Positions 1 through 8,370 of a DNA stretch of 54,275 nucleotides are shown in pieces. The position numbers were made by a program, and so were the translations under genes. Position 1 is the stretch's first letter; every line of letters starts with the position of its first letter. Source of the stretch: JAGGYK01 sp034716155 (lineage in GTDB: Bacteria > Desulfobacterota > Desulfomonilia > UBA1062); assembly GCA_034716155.1 (NCBI GenBank), contig JAYEFR010000139.1:1-54275 (forward strand), given 5' to 3'. Below the pieces are notes generated by a model that worked only from the letters and a program-made list of their open reading frames with translations, made no database searches and was not told the DNA's origin.

Positions 1-26
1 TTGACATTTGAGTTAAATAATGTCAA
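1..26. repeat. 8-bp inverted repeat at window edge
   Basis: TTGACATT (1-8) and AATGTCAA (19-26) form a perfect inverted repeat with a 10-nt spacer, just upstream of the first MinD gene. It could be an operator or the end of a dispersed repeat cut by the window edge. The sequence alone does not decide. Confidence 0.4.
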
Positions 27-59
27 GTTTGAAGACCTGACCCCGTAGTGAGGGGTTAA

Positions 60-923
60 GTGAGTATAGTAGCTATTGCAAGCGGCAAAGGTGGCACAGG
101 AAAGACTACAGTTGCAACTAATCTTGCTAAGGCCGCTAGTTTGCTGGCCCATAATGTAACCTATCTTGACTGTGATGTTGAAGAACCCAATGGTCATCTC
201 TTTCTGAAACCGGAGATGACAAAGAGTTCTTCCATAGGTGTTTCCATCCCTAAGGTAGATGATGAGAAGTGTACATATTGCGGGCTGTGTGCGGATATCT
301 GCCAATATAGTGCTATTATTTGTGTTAAGGATAAGGTCTTAACCTTCCCGGAATTGTGTCATGCCTGTGGCGGGTGTGCCAGGGTATGTCCTACTGATGC
401 AATTACAGAGGTAGATCGCACTATCGGCATAATCGAGGAAGGCTTTTCAGGGGGCATCAGGTTTGTCCATGGGAAGATTCAAATCGGTGAAATCATGAGT
501 CCCCCTCTTATTAAGGCAGTGAGAGGGACAGCAAATAACGAGGATCTGTGTATAATCGATGCCCCACCAGGTACATCCTGTCCTGTGATCACTTCTATCA
601 GTGACGCAGACTTTGTGCTCTTGGTTACAGAACCCACTCCGTTTGGTTTGAATGATCTTGGATTGGCCATAGACACAGTAAGGCAATTAGGGCTACCACA
701 TGCAGTGGTGGTTAATCGCTCAGATCCGGATAATAAAATTGTACGGGATTTTTGCAAGAACAAGGGGGTAGATATTATAGCTGAGATACCTGATGACAGG
801 CGCATTGCAGAAGCCTATTCACAAGGAGAGATAATAATTACTGCACTTCCTGAATATAAAGAGATCTTTATTGAATTGTTTAAAGATATTAAAAGACTAT
901 TGAGCACAGCTAGGGTGAAATAA
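60..923 (+). CDS. MinD-family P-loop ATPase with inserted 2x[4Fe-4S] ferredoxin domain (first of tandem pair)
   Basis: A 287-aa cytoplasmic ATPase of the Mrp/NBP35/MinD superfamily. The deviant Walker A GKGGTGKTT is at residues 9-17. A bacterial ferredoxin insert has two CxxCxxCxxxC(P) motifs (Cys71/74/77/81 and Cys100/103/106/110). A Walker B-like segment IIDAPPGTSCPV lies near 165-176. Proteins of this architecture are thought to act in Fe-S cluster assembly or transfer; the substrate is unknown. The start is GTG at 60, behind GAGGGG. The stop codon directly abuts the ATG of the next gene, so the two are co-translated and may form a heterodimer. Confidence 0.85.
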   Translation: MSIVAIASGKGGTGKTTVATNLAKAASLLAHNVTYLDCDVEEPNGHLFLKPEMTKSSSIGVSIPKVDDEKCTYCGLCADICQYSAIICVKDKVLTFPELCHACGGCARVCPTDAITEVDRTIGIIEEGFSGGIRFVHGKIQIGEIMSPPLIKAVRGTANNEDLCIIDAPPGTSCPVITSISDADFVLLVTEPTPFGLNDLGLAIDTVRQLGLPHAVVVNRSDPDNKIVRDFCKNKGVDIIAEIPDDRRIAEAYSQGEIIITALPEYKEIFIELFKDIKRLLSTARVK

Positions 924-1814
924 ATGAAGGAGATTGTTGTTATCAGTGGGAAGGGCGGCACAGGCAAGACAAGCCTTTTGGCATCATTTGCCTGTCTAGC
1001 TAGTCACCCTGTATTGGCTGACTGTGATGTGGATGCTGCTGACCTTTATCTTGTTCTTGAGCCTAATATCTTAAGGCAGGAAGATTTCAGCGGTGGAAAC
1101 ATGGCCAGGATTATAAGTGAGAAATGCACAAATTGTGGAATATGTATGGATGTATGCAGATTTGATGCAGTAAAAAAAGAGATCAGTAAAGATAAGCTGT
1201 CAAGTATAGAGTATTCTATTGACGAGGTTGCATGTGAAGGGTGTGGTGTGTGTGCATATTTTTGTCCTGAGAAGGCTATAGATTTCTCTCCCGCAATAAA
1301 TGGAAAGTGGTTTGTCTCTGAGACAAGGGTTGGCCCGATGGTTCATGCCAGGCTCGGGATTGCTGAAGAGAACTCAGGCAAGTTGGTTACCCTGGTCAGA
1401 AATCAGGCAAAGAAGATTGCTGAAGAGAATGGTCACCCCTATTTACTAGTAGATGGGCCTCCAGGTATTGGCTGCCCGGTTATAGCCTCAATCACTGGTT
1501 CTGACCTTGTGGTTATTGTAACCGAGCCTACGGTATCAGGTGAACACGATTTGGATCGTGTTCATGAATTAGCAAACCATTTTGGCATACCCGCAGTCGT
1601 GTGCATAAATAAATATGATATTAACCCAGAGGTAACTAAAAGGATTACTGACAGATCAGAGGCATGTGGGATGAGGATAGTTGGGAAGATCAGATATGAT
1701 AAGGCATTTACGAAAGCTCAGATTGTAAAGTCCAGTGTTATAGAATATTATACTCAAAGCCCGGTGGCAGATGATATCAGGGAGACATGGTCTCGTATAC
1801 TTGATGCGCTTTGA
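924..1814 (+). CDS. MinD-family P-loop ATPase with inserted 2x[4Fe-4S] ferredoxin domain (second of tandem pair)
   Basis: A 296-aa paralogue of the preceding gene with the same layout: Walker A GKGGTGKTS at 9-17, ferredoxin cysteines 68/71/74/78 and 104/107/110/114, and a LLVDGPPGIGCPV segment near 174-186. The two proteins have diverged clearly, which argues for an old duplication kept as two subunits rather than a recent copy. By family knowledge the role is ATP-dependent Fe-S cluster handling. No nif or dinitrogenase-cofactor gene is visible in the window, so the client protein is unknown. Confidence 0.85.
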   Translation: MKEIVVISGKGGTGKTSLLASFACLASHPVLADCDVDAADLYLVLEPNILRQEDFSGGNMARIISEKCTNCGICMDVCRFDAVKKEISKDKLSSIEYSIDEVACEGCGVCAYFCPEKAIDFSPAINGKWFVSETRVGPMVHARLGIAEENSGKLVTLVRNQAKKIAEENGHPYLLVDGPPGIGCPVIASITGSDLVVIVTEPTVSGEHDLDRVHELANHFGIPAVVCINKYDINPEVTKRITDRSEACGMRIVGKIRYDKAFTKAQIVKSSVIEYYTQSPVADDIRETWSRILDAL

Positions 1815-1926
1815 TATTTTATATGAAAATAGTTGTCCGTGGTTCGTGGTTTATTTGTTTGTGGTATATTGGAAGGTGATAATCCTATCTGGATATTTTA
1901 CAACGGACAACGTACTACTGACAAGT
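1815..1926. repeat. intergenic word-repeat element, copy 1
   Basis: It starts at the stop codon of the second MinD gene with TTTATATGAAAATAG-like sequence. It continues with GTTGTCCGTGG words and ends in ACAACGGACAACG/ACTACTGACAAG words, the reverse complement of the left arm, so it can fold into a long imperfect hairpin. It aligns over its whole length with 3103-3220. A degenerate copy of TTTTCATCCTTCGTTGTG follows at about 1967-1985. The remainder to 2076 holds only the ribosome-binding site of the next gene. Confidence 0.75.
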
Positions 1927-2076
1927 ATAAGTACAGAACTAAAAGATCACTCAAGGCTAAATACATTTTCATCTTTAGTTGTACCTTCCAGGTAGCCATA
2001 GGGGTCTATAAGGATGGTTTGTGATTTTAGGCCTTATAATTGTATATAGCTATGTAGAGAGGATGAAGAAGATAAA

Positions 2077-3102
2077 ATGTCTGGGCTAACTCATGTAATC
2101 AATCATTCAATCATGATCACTTTATTTGTCTTTGTGATGATGCTTATCATCGATTATGTAAATGTTTCAACCAGGGGAAATTTAGAAAAAACAATGAAAG
2201 GTGGAAAGTGGCGTCAATACGCTACCGCCTCTTTTCTCGGATCTACGCCTGGTTGTCTGGGAGCATTCATGAATGTGTCGTTTTATGTGCATGGGCTCTT
2301 GAGTTTTGGTGCAATAGCAGGCGGGATGATTGCCACCTCTGGAGATGAGGCATTTGTGATGCTGGCACTTTTTCCAAGACAAGCGATATTGCTTTTTATT
2401 CTGTTATTCGTGATAGGGATCATGGGTGGTTTTGTATCAGACAAGCTAGTATCTCGTCTCGGGATAACCACCTGCGAAGATTGTGATTTGCAAGTTGTGC
2501 ATCTTGAGACTGATCACCGCCTTTTTGATCTAACAGCACTAAAGAATTTTTCAAGGCTTTCCCCTATCAGATATTTGGTTTCGTTTTCTCTTTTGATAAT
2601 TATTATGGCCTTAGTTTTAGGCTATGTAGGACCCCACACATGGAATTGGCAAAGGCTTACCATAGTTGCATTACTTTTTGTTGCAACGTTTATTATATTA
2701 ACTACCTCTGATCATTATCTTGAGGCTCATATCTGGGACCACATAATAAAGAGACATCTCTGGCAGGTATTCCTTTGGACCTTTTTTGCCCTACTCTTTA
2801 TCCACATTGGATTAAGTCATTGGAATTTTGAAGAATTTGTCAAGACGCATATGTTATGGATTTTTTTAGTATGTGCCCTTGTAGGGTTAATCCCTGAATC
2901 AGGCCCTCATATGGTTTTTGTTATGATGTTTGCACATGGGCTCGTCCCCTTCTCTATATTATTGACTAGCTCTATTGTTCAAGACGGGCATGGTATGCTG
3001 CCCATGTTTTCCTATTCTGTGAAAGATGCTATTTTAATAAAGATATTTAATCTTGTGATTGCTGTTGTTATAGGACTGCCTTTATTGCTGATAGGGATTT
3101 GA
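2077..3102 (+). CDS. putative 10-TM heavy-metal/manganese exporter (ArsP_2-like, PF11449 type)
   Basis: A 341-aa integral membrane protein with about ten hydrophobic segments. The conserved block GSTPGC (near residue 51), followed by SFGAIAGGMIATSGDEAF (near 77-94), and a second half with PESGPH and DGHGMLP, match the family annotated as putative manganese transporter or heavy-metal exporter. A short hydrophilic loop with CEDC is near residues 133-136. ATG follows GAGAGGATG. The two genes upstream are Fe-S ATPases, but word-repeat element copy 1 (1815-1926) separates them from this gene, so operon membership is doubtful. The transported metal is not shown by the sequence. Confidence 0.65.
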   Translation: MSGLTHVINHSIMITLFVFVMMLIIDYVNVSTRGNLEKTMKGGKWRQYATASFLGSTPGCLGAFMNVSFYVHGLLSFGAIAGGMIATSGDEAFVMLALFPRQAILLFILLFVIGIMGGFVSDKLVSRLGITTCEDCDLQVVHLETDHRLFDLTALKNFSRLSPIRYLVSFSLLIIIMALVLGYVGPHTWNWQRLTIVALLFVATFIILTTSDHYLEAHIWDHIIKRHLWQVFLWTFFALLFIHIGLSHWNFEEFVKTHMLWIFLVCALVGLIPESGPHMVFVMMFAHGLVPFSILLTSSIVQDGHGMLPMFSYSVKDAILIKIFNLVIAVVIGLPLLLIGI

Positions 3103-3348
3103 TCCTTTATATGAAAATAGTTGTTCGTGGTCAGTTGTCAGTTGTTTGTGGTATATTGGAAGATGATCATCCTTATCCAGAGGTTTTACAACGGACAACA
3201 GACAACGGACTACTGACAAGCCTTGCAGGCGCCTTTTGCCCTCATCTGCCTGCTTAAGGTAACGGACCCCGTATTGCCATGATCTTAGTCCCCTTGGCGG
3301 GGAGGGGGGGTGTTGCCCTTCCCTAGGATATTTTCATCCTTCGTTGTG
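3103..3348. repeat. intergenic word-repeat element, copy 2, with extra modules
   Basis: Part 3103-3220 is the second copy of the 1815-1926 element, with the period-7 run ACAACGG/ACAACAG/ACAACGG/ACTACTG/ACAAG. It is followed by GCCTTTTGCCCTCATC (3231-3246), which recurs inverted at 49372-49387. TTTTCATCCTTCGTTGTG (3331-3348) recurs as a perfect inverted copy at 33926-33943. The mosaic fills the gap between the exporter gene and the convergent permease gene. Confidence 0.8.
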
Positions 3349-3383
3349 AGCGTGGATCGTTCATGAGGGTTTATTGGTTAGGC

Positions 3384-5183
3384 TTATTCCATACGAGGTG
3401 CTTCGACGTGCAAACCAGGCGTGTATTTGCGTTCTAAACGGGCTGCTACCCTGCTCATACTATAGCAACAGATGAAATAAAGAACTGCGATGGTTGCATA
3501 GATCTCAAATGGATAGATCATGAGACGATTATTGATGGTTTGAGCCACTGTGGTCAATTCGAAAACGCCTATGATGTATGCAAGGGATGTATCTTTGAAA
3601 AGAGAGATAAATTGTCCTACTATAGCGGGGATCATTATCTTAAGCGCCTGTGGCAGGACTACACGGCGCATAGTCTGGAAATAGCTCAGCCCTGAAGCTG
3701 TGGCCGCCTCTATCTGACCATGAGGAATGGCACTTACACCAGCTCGTACAATCTCGCCCAGATATGCCCCTGAGAAGACGGTAAATGCAATGACAGCACT
3801 CCAGAAGACATCAATCTGCATCCCGGTGATAATAGGTGAAAAGAAATACACCCAGAAGATCACCATGATCAAAGGATTGCCACGAATGATCTCGATATAG
3901 AGGACACTTGGGGTGCTGACAAGAGTATTTCGGCTCAGCCTTCCCAGGCCAACAACTAAGCCGATAAAAAAGCTGACAAAAAGAGCAATCGAGGCCAGGA
4001 CAATACTGATAGAGAAGCCTCCCAGGCCGTAAAAGAGTTCCCCTTTGCCTCCTGATGGGAATCTCCATATCAGTAGAGCACGTATGTTATCCAGGATTAC
4101 ATTCCAGTTAAACTGCCAGATTTGGTATCCGATTACAGCTATAATGCCCACAAAAATGAGGACAAAGAGGGCCTTTCCTATAAAAATCAATTTTTGGCCA
4201 AGCTTACCAAGAAATTGGGTTCCACCAGAGACGTATATGGATTCCTTTGTGTCTATTCCAGGCTGGCGCTGTGGCAATATCGAGGACAACCATTGAAGAC
4301 ATTTAGTAATGTATTGCCCCAGAAGATAGAAAGGCATGACGCAAAGGCCCAGGATTTTATCTATCAGGCTCAGTTCTCTTTCAGCCCCGATAATCAGGTG
4401 ATGATTGATACTGTTCATAATCATACTGATAAAAAGGGACAGACCAAGATAAATGACAGAGGCAGCTGTAGTGGCCTCAAATCCCCTGAATGTAAATGAT
4501 TCAATCTGCTGGGATTGCCAGCACAGCTCAGCAACTCCTATAGTCATTGCAAGAGAAGAATTCTTCATGTTGTTAAGAAATTCGCTGCCAAGTGGTGGAA
4601 TGATGATGCGAAAGGCCTGGGGTAAGATTATAAAGCGCAAGGCCTGGCCCCCGCTCAGGCCGGATGAGGCTGCAGCCTCCAGATGACCACGAGGAATCGC
4701 CTGAATTCCAGCACGCACAATCTCAGCCACAAACGCCCCGGTATAGATACTCAACCCTGCTATAGATGCCCAGAGTTCGTAGCCATGATTATTTAAAAAG
4801 GTGCGGGCAGATTCGGGTAGCACCAAAGGGAGGGCAAAATACCAGAAAAAGAGTTGCACCAATAGCGGTGTGTTTCTAAAGAACTCGACATAACCTGTTG
4901 ACAAAAGATAGAATGGTTTGAAGCGGGAAAGGCGGCCAATCCCAAAGAGGGTGCCCAGGATGAGGGCAAAGACAGTGCTTATGGCGGAGATCTTGATGGT
5001 AAGCAGAAGGCCATGGAGCAGCCAAAGACCAAAAATTTCTCCATAGGTGGGGTTTTTCTCATAGAGTATAGCCCAATGGAAATCATAACCAAGATCCGTA
5101 TGCCCAAAGATTAAAAAAACAGCAATAGCAATCCCAGCTATCACAGCGAGCTGCTGTCCTAAGCGTTTCCAGTATGGTATCAT
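3384..5183 (-). CDS. polar amino-acid ABC transporter permease, two permease domains fused
   Basis: A 599-aa inner-membrane protein made of two HisM/GlnP-type permease domains in one chain (about residues 50-280 and 380-590). Each carries the EAA-type cytoplasmic loop (ASGLSGGQALRFIILPQA and ASGLSYFQTMRRVVLPQA) and the ending NSSLA/DTSLA. Family members normally are about 220-400 aa and work as heterodimers, as in AapQ/AapM or BztB/BztC. Here the heterodimer is covalent. It lies downstream of the receptor gene, separated by a strong hairpin. ATG follows AAAGGCGGTT. Substrate by family: glutamate, glutamine, aspartate or another polar amino acid. Confidence 0.9.
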   Translation of the reverse strand: MIPYWKRLGQQLAVIAGIAIAVFLIFGHTDLGYDFHWAILYEKNPTYGEIFGLWLLHGLLLTIKISAISTVFALILGTLFGIGRLSRFKPFYLLSTGYVEFFRNTPLLVQLFFWYFALPLVLPESARTFLNNHGYELWASIAGLSIYTGAFVAEIVRAGIQAIPRGHLEAAASSGLSGGQALRFIILPQAFRIIIPPLGSEFLNNMKNSSLAMTIGVAELCWQSQQIESFTFRGFEATTAASVIYLGLSLFISMIMNSINHHLIIGAERELSLIDKILGLCVMPFYLLGQYITKCLQWLSSILPQRQPGIDTKESIYVSGGTQFLGKLGQKLIFIGKALFVLIFVGIIAVIGYQIWQFNWNVILDNIRALLIWRFPSGGKGELFYGLGGFSISIVLASIALFVSFFIGLVVGLGRLSRNTLVSTPSVLYIEIIRGNPLIMVIFWVYFFSPIITGMQIDVFWSAVIAFTVFSGAYLGEIVRAGVSAIPHGQIEAATASGLSYFQTMRRVVLPQALKIMIPAIVGQFISLFKDTSLAYIIGVFELTTVAQTINNRLMIYPFEIYATIAVLYFICCYSMSRVAARLERKYTPGLHVEAPRME

Positions 5184-5223
5184 AACCGCCTTTGTCTGGT
5201 TTCCTCTTGCTTTATTCTTAAAA

Positions 5224-5263
5224 CAAGATCTGGGGATAAAATTTATTTAAACCCCAGATCTTG
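5224..5263 (-). terminator. intercistronic hairpin between receptor and permease genes
   Basis: A perfect 12-bp stem, CAAGATCTGGGG (5224-5235) against CCCCAGATCTTG (5252-5263), with a 16-nt A/T-rich loop. In the transcribed (minus) direction it is followed by TTTT. It sits 40-75 nt upstream of the permease start. Such hairpins commonly stabilise or partly terminate the upstream receptor mRNA so that receptor exceeds permease. That role is inferred. Confidence 0.75.
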
Positions 5264-5299
5264 CTATGGGAAAAAATTGTTACTGATGAATTTTATGAC

Positions 5300-6196
5300 T
5301 TATGGCCACAATTCAATCTTTTCAGTCATGGGGAAGTAGTAGGGTGTATCTTTACCATACCACTTGTTGTATATTTTCATATACGCCCCATCTTTCCACA
5401 TGTCTTGGATGGCAAAGTTTATGGCATCTCTCCAATCGCTCTGATTCTGTGGGATTCCTATTCCATAAGGCTCATCGCTGAAAAAATCACCAACCAGTTC
5501 GTACTTGCCGGGTTCTTTTGCTGCATAGCCTATGAGAATAGTGCTGTCAGTTGCCCAGCCTGCCACCTTGTCCTGCTGAAGGGCCAGGAAGCAGGATGGT
5601 TCATCCTGAAAGCTTATTACATGTTTTTCCGCATCAGGATCTCCGAGCTTTTTCAAAAGATTCATCGCATTCTTCTCACTGGTGGTACCCTGCATGGAAG
5701 CAATTTTTTTGCCTACGAAATCCTCATGTTTGGTATAGAGTCCTTTTTTAGCGAGGATCTTTTCACCATCAAAGAAGTAGGTAATAGAAAAGTCGATTGT
5801 CTTGTCTCGCTCGCGTTTGTGGGTCATATTGGCTGTGCTCATATCAATCCTGCCGGATGTAAGAAAAGAAATACGGGTCTTGTTATTGAGCTTCACCCGC
5901 TCAATCTCGAGTTTTTTGCCCATATATCCCCCAATCCTGCGAATCACCTCTTCAGCGATGTCCACATCGAATCCAACCCACTCATTGTTCTCGTTGAAAT
6001 ACGCCGCTGGAATACTGTTGTACATAAGGCCTACACGGACCGTCCCTGTTTCATTAACCCTGTCATAGACGAACGCAACCTTTTTTGCCACCTCCTCCTT
6101 TGCAGCCGCCTTCTGGGCCGGCTCTTCACGGGTACAACCGTTCAGTGCTACGGCAACAAGGAAAATTGCCACAAGATACCAAGATAACTTCCTCAT
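5300..6196 (-). CDS. amino-acid ABC transporter substrate-binding lipoprotein (SBP_bac_3)
   Basis: A 298-aa receptor. The N-terminus is a lipoprotein signal with lipobox LNGC (Cys21), so it is anchored in the membrane and works in the periplasm. The mature part has the family-3 binding-protein blocks: TVRVGLMYNSIP, GFDVDIAEEV, GRIDMSTANMTHKRERDKTIDFS, VGKKIASMQGTTSE and the C-terminal YMKIYNKWYG. It lies between the ATPase gene (202 nt upstream) and the fused permease. ATG follows TTAGGAGG. Ligand specificity cannot be read from the sequence. Confidence 0.92.
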   Translation of the reverse strand: MRKLSWYLVAIFLVAVALNGCTREEPAQKAAAKEEVAKKVAFVYDRVNETGTVRVGLMYNSIPAAYFNENNEWVGFDVDIAEEVIRRIGGYMGKKLEIERVKLNNKTRISFLTSGRIDMSTANMTHKRERDKTIDFSITYFFDGEKILAKKGLYTKHEDFVGKKIASMQGTTSEKNAMNLLKKLGDPDAEKHVISFQDEPSCFLALQQDKVAGWATDSTILIGYAAKEPGKYELVGDFFSDEPYGIGIPQNQSDWRDAINFAIQDMWKDGAYMKIYNKWYGKDTPYYFPMTEKIELWP

Positions 6197-6398
6197 AATA
6201 ACCTCCTAACCATTTAATTTTTTGATATGTAATACCGGCAATATATACCGGTGTTACTACTCACGCTACAAAAAAATATTCATACAACCCCTTACGAGAT
6301 CTGCTTTTTTAATGCTATTCCTGTTTCTATTATAAAAAGCTGACATAAATGATTTCGTCCTTTTTCTTTAATATTTAGCAACTCCTGCCGGTGCTCCT

Positions 6399-7145
6399 TT
6401 AATGCGTCAAGATTTTGCTCAAAAAGAGTTTAGTCCGATCGGATTTCGGATTGGTAAAGAACTCATCAGGTGAAGCGCCCTCGATCAATCTTCCGTCATC
6501 CATAAAGACTACTCGATGAGCCACCTCCCTGGCAAACCCCATTTCATGGCTCACTACTACCATGGTCATTCCATCCTTGGCCAGATTACGCATGACATCC
6601 AGAACCTCATTGATCATCTCAGGATCCAAGGCAGAGGTGGGTTCATCAAAGAGCATGATTTTTGGGTGCATAGCCAGGGCTCGAGCTATGGCAACCCTCT
6701 GTTGCTGCCCCCCGGAGAGTTGCTCCGGGTAAGAATGGGCCTTGTCATGAATCCCAACCTTTTCCAGGAGTTGCAGAGCCAGTGCCTGCGCCTTCTCTGG
6801 CTTTGTTTTTCGCACATTGATGGGGGCAAGCATTACATTTTCCAGGGTCGTCATATGTGGATAGAGGTTGAATTGTTGGAAGACAAAACCGATTTCCGCC
6901 CTGAGACGGCGTATATTGATCCTGGAATCATGTATAGGCATATTGTCGACCACAATCTCGCCTTTTTGGATGGGTTCTAGTTTGTTAATGCATCTTATGA
7001 GAGTGCTTTTTCCTGATCCGCTTGGGCCACAGATCACCACCACTTCCCCATGATCCACATGAAAATCAATATCATTTAATACATGCAGGTGACCGAACCA
7101 TTTATTAACGTTTCGGAAGGTAATCATCTCAGATGGATTTTCCAC
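6399..7145 (-). CDS. polar amino-acid ABC transporter ATP-binding protein
   Basis: A 248-aa GlnQ/HisP-type ATPase. Walker A GPSGSGKST is at 40-48, the Q-loop is near FVFQQFNLYPHMT (88-99), signature LSGGQQQR at 143-150, Walker B IMLFDEPTSALDPE at 163-176 and H-loop His200. It heads the operon ATPase-receptor-permease on the minus strand. The longest frame starts at GTG (7145). An internal ATG at 7127 (MITFRNV) is an equally good start because the family usually begins there. Confidence 0.92.
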   Translation of the reverse strand: MENPSEMITFRNVNKWFGHLHVLNDIDFHVDHGEVVVICGPSGSGKSTLIRCINKLEPIQKGEIVVDNMPIHDSRINIRRLRAEIGFVFQQFNLYPHMTTLENVMLAPINVRKTKPEKAQALALQLLEKVGIHDKAHSYPEQLSGGQQQRVAIARALAMHPKIMLFDEPTSALDPEMINEVLDVMRNLAKDGMTMVVVSHEMGFAREVAHRVVFMDDGRLIEGASPDEFFTNPKSDRTKLFLSKILTH

Positions 7146-7371
7146 ATAAACTCCCTACAGCTGTTCACCCTTTTATTTCCTGGCTTGAGTTCGTTTTTAT
7201 TCAGAAAGATATAAGCGAGAAACATTAGGGAGTCAAGGCAAAAAGCATTGAGTGTGTGGTATGTACAAGTATGAATCAGCCCTTGATATTTTATTGAATA
7301 GTAATGTCTTTTTGTGCTAGAGTGTCAGGATATAACCCAAAAACATAACTGTATAAAGTGAGTATGGAATT

Positions 7372-8334
7372 ATGATAATTGAAAGCAAGATGATAGCGTT
7401 TGGCCCTGTTCCATCAAGACGTCTGGGGCATAGTTTAGGAATAAACAATATCCCGCCGAAGATCTGTACGTATTCCTGTATTTACTGTCAACTTGGAAGG
7501 TCTTTACGTATGCAAGTTGACAGGGGGGAGTTTTATAATCCGGAGGAGATATTCAAGGAGGTGGAAAATAAAGTCAGCAAAGCAGTGAAGAGAGGAGAAC
7601 CGATAGACTATCTGACCTTTGTCCCTGATGGTGAACCAACACTGGATATCAATCTTGGTAAAGAGATTGCACTGCTCAAACCGCTAGGTATAAAGATTGC
7701 AGTTATTACCAATGCCTCCATCATATGGAAAGCTGATGTCCGAGAAGATTTATCCAAGGCCGATTGGATTTCTTTAAAGATTGATGCTCTAAGTCAAGAT
7801 GTTTGGCGCAGGATTGATAGGGCATATAGGTCTTTGAAACTTGATAATATATTACAGGGTATGGTGGAGTTTTCACGTATCTTTAGAGGCGAACTCACAA
7901 CAGAAACCATGCTGATTCAAGATATTAATGATAGCACTGAAGAGATAGAAAAAATAGCTAATTTTATTGTGGGGCTAAGACCAGAAAAGAGTTATATTTC
8001 CATTCCAACAAGACCACCTGCAGAGAAATGGGTGAACCCTGCAACAGAACACTCTATAAATAAAGCATATCAACTTTTTAGTGAGAGATCTATCAATGTA
8101 GAATATCTTATTGGTTATGAAGGGAATGCCTTTGCATTTACAGGTAACGTCGAAGATGATTTGCTCAGTATCACATCTGTGCATCCGATGAGAAAAGATG
8201 GTGTAGAAGAGTTCTTACTCAGGGCTCATGCCAATTGGGCAGTAGTTGAAAGGTTGATAGATGAAAACAAAGTCGTGGAGGTGACATTTAAGGGGGATAA
8301 ATTTTATATAAGAAGATTGAATAGTGTACTTTGA
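7372..8334 (+). CDS. radical SAM protein of the COG0731 (TYW1-like) group
   Basis: A 320-aa protein with the family N-terminal motif FGPVPSRRLGHSLGIN and the radical SAM [4Fe-4S] motif CxxxCxxC (Cys32, Cys36, Cys39). The SAM-binding region is TFVPDGEPTLD. A C-terminal extension of about 60 residues (from about 260) looks like a small winged-helix domain. The family resembles the wybutosine enzyme TYW1, but the bacterial members have no assigned substrate. It is divergent from the ABC operon. No operon partner lies on its strand. Confidence 0.8.
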   Translation: MIIESKMIAFGPVPSRRLGHSLGINNIPPKICTYSCIYCQLGRSLRMQVDRGEFYNPEEIFKEVENKVSKAVKRGEPIDYLTFVPDGEPTLDINLGKEIALLKPLGIKIAVITNASIIWKADVREDLSKADWISLKIDALSQDVWRRIDRAYRSLKLDNILQGMVEFSRIFRGELTTETMLIQDINDSTEEIEKIANFIVGLRPEKSYISIPTRPPAEKWVNPATEHSINKAYQLFSERSINVEYLIGYEGNAFAFTGNVEDDLLSITSVHPMRKDGVEEFLLRAHANWAVVERLIDENKVVEVTFKGDKFYIRRLNSVL

Positions 8335-8370
8335 TAGTTGTTCCAATATTTTGGGGACTTAAGGTATCTT

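Noticed and set aside
5261..6187. 308-aa plus-strand open frame
   Set aside because: It lies opposite the receptor gene, whose lipobox and binding-protein motifs are clear. The antisense frame has no family features.
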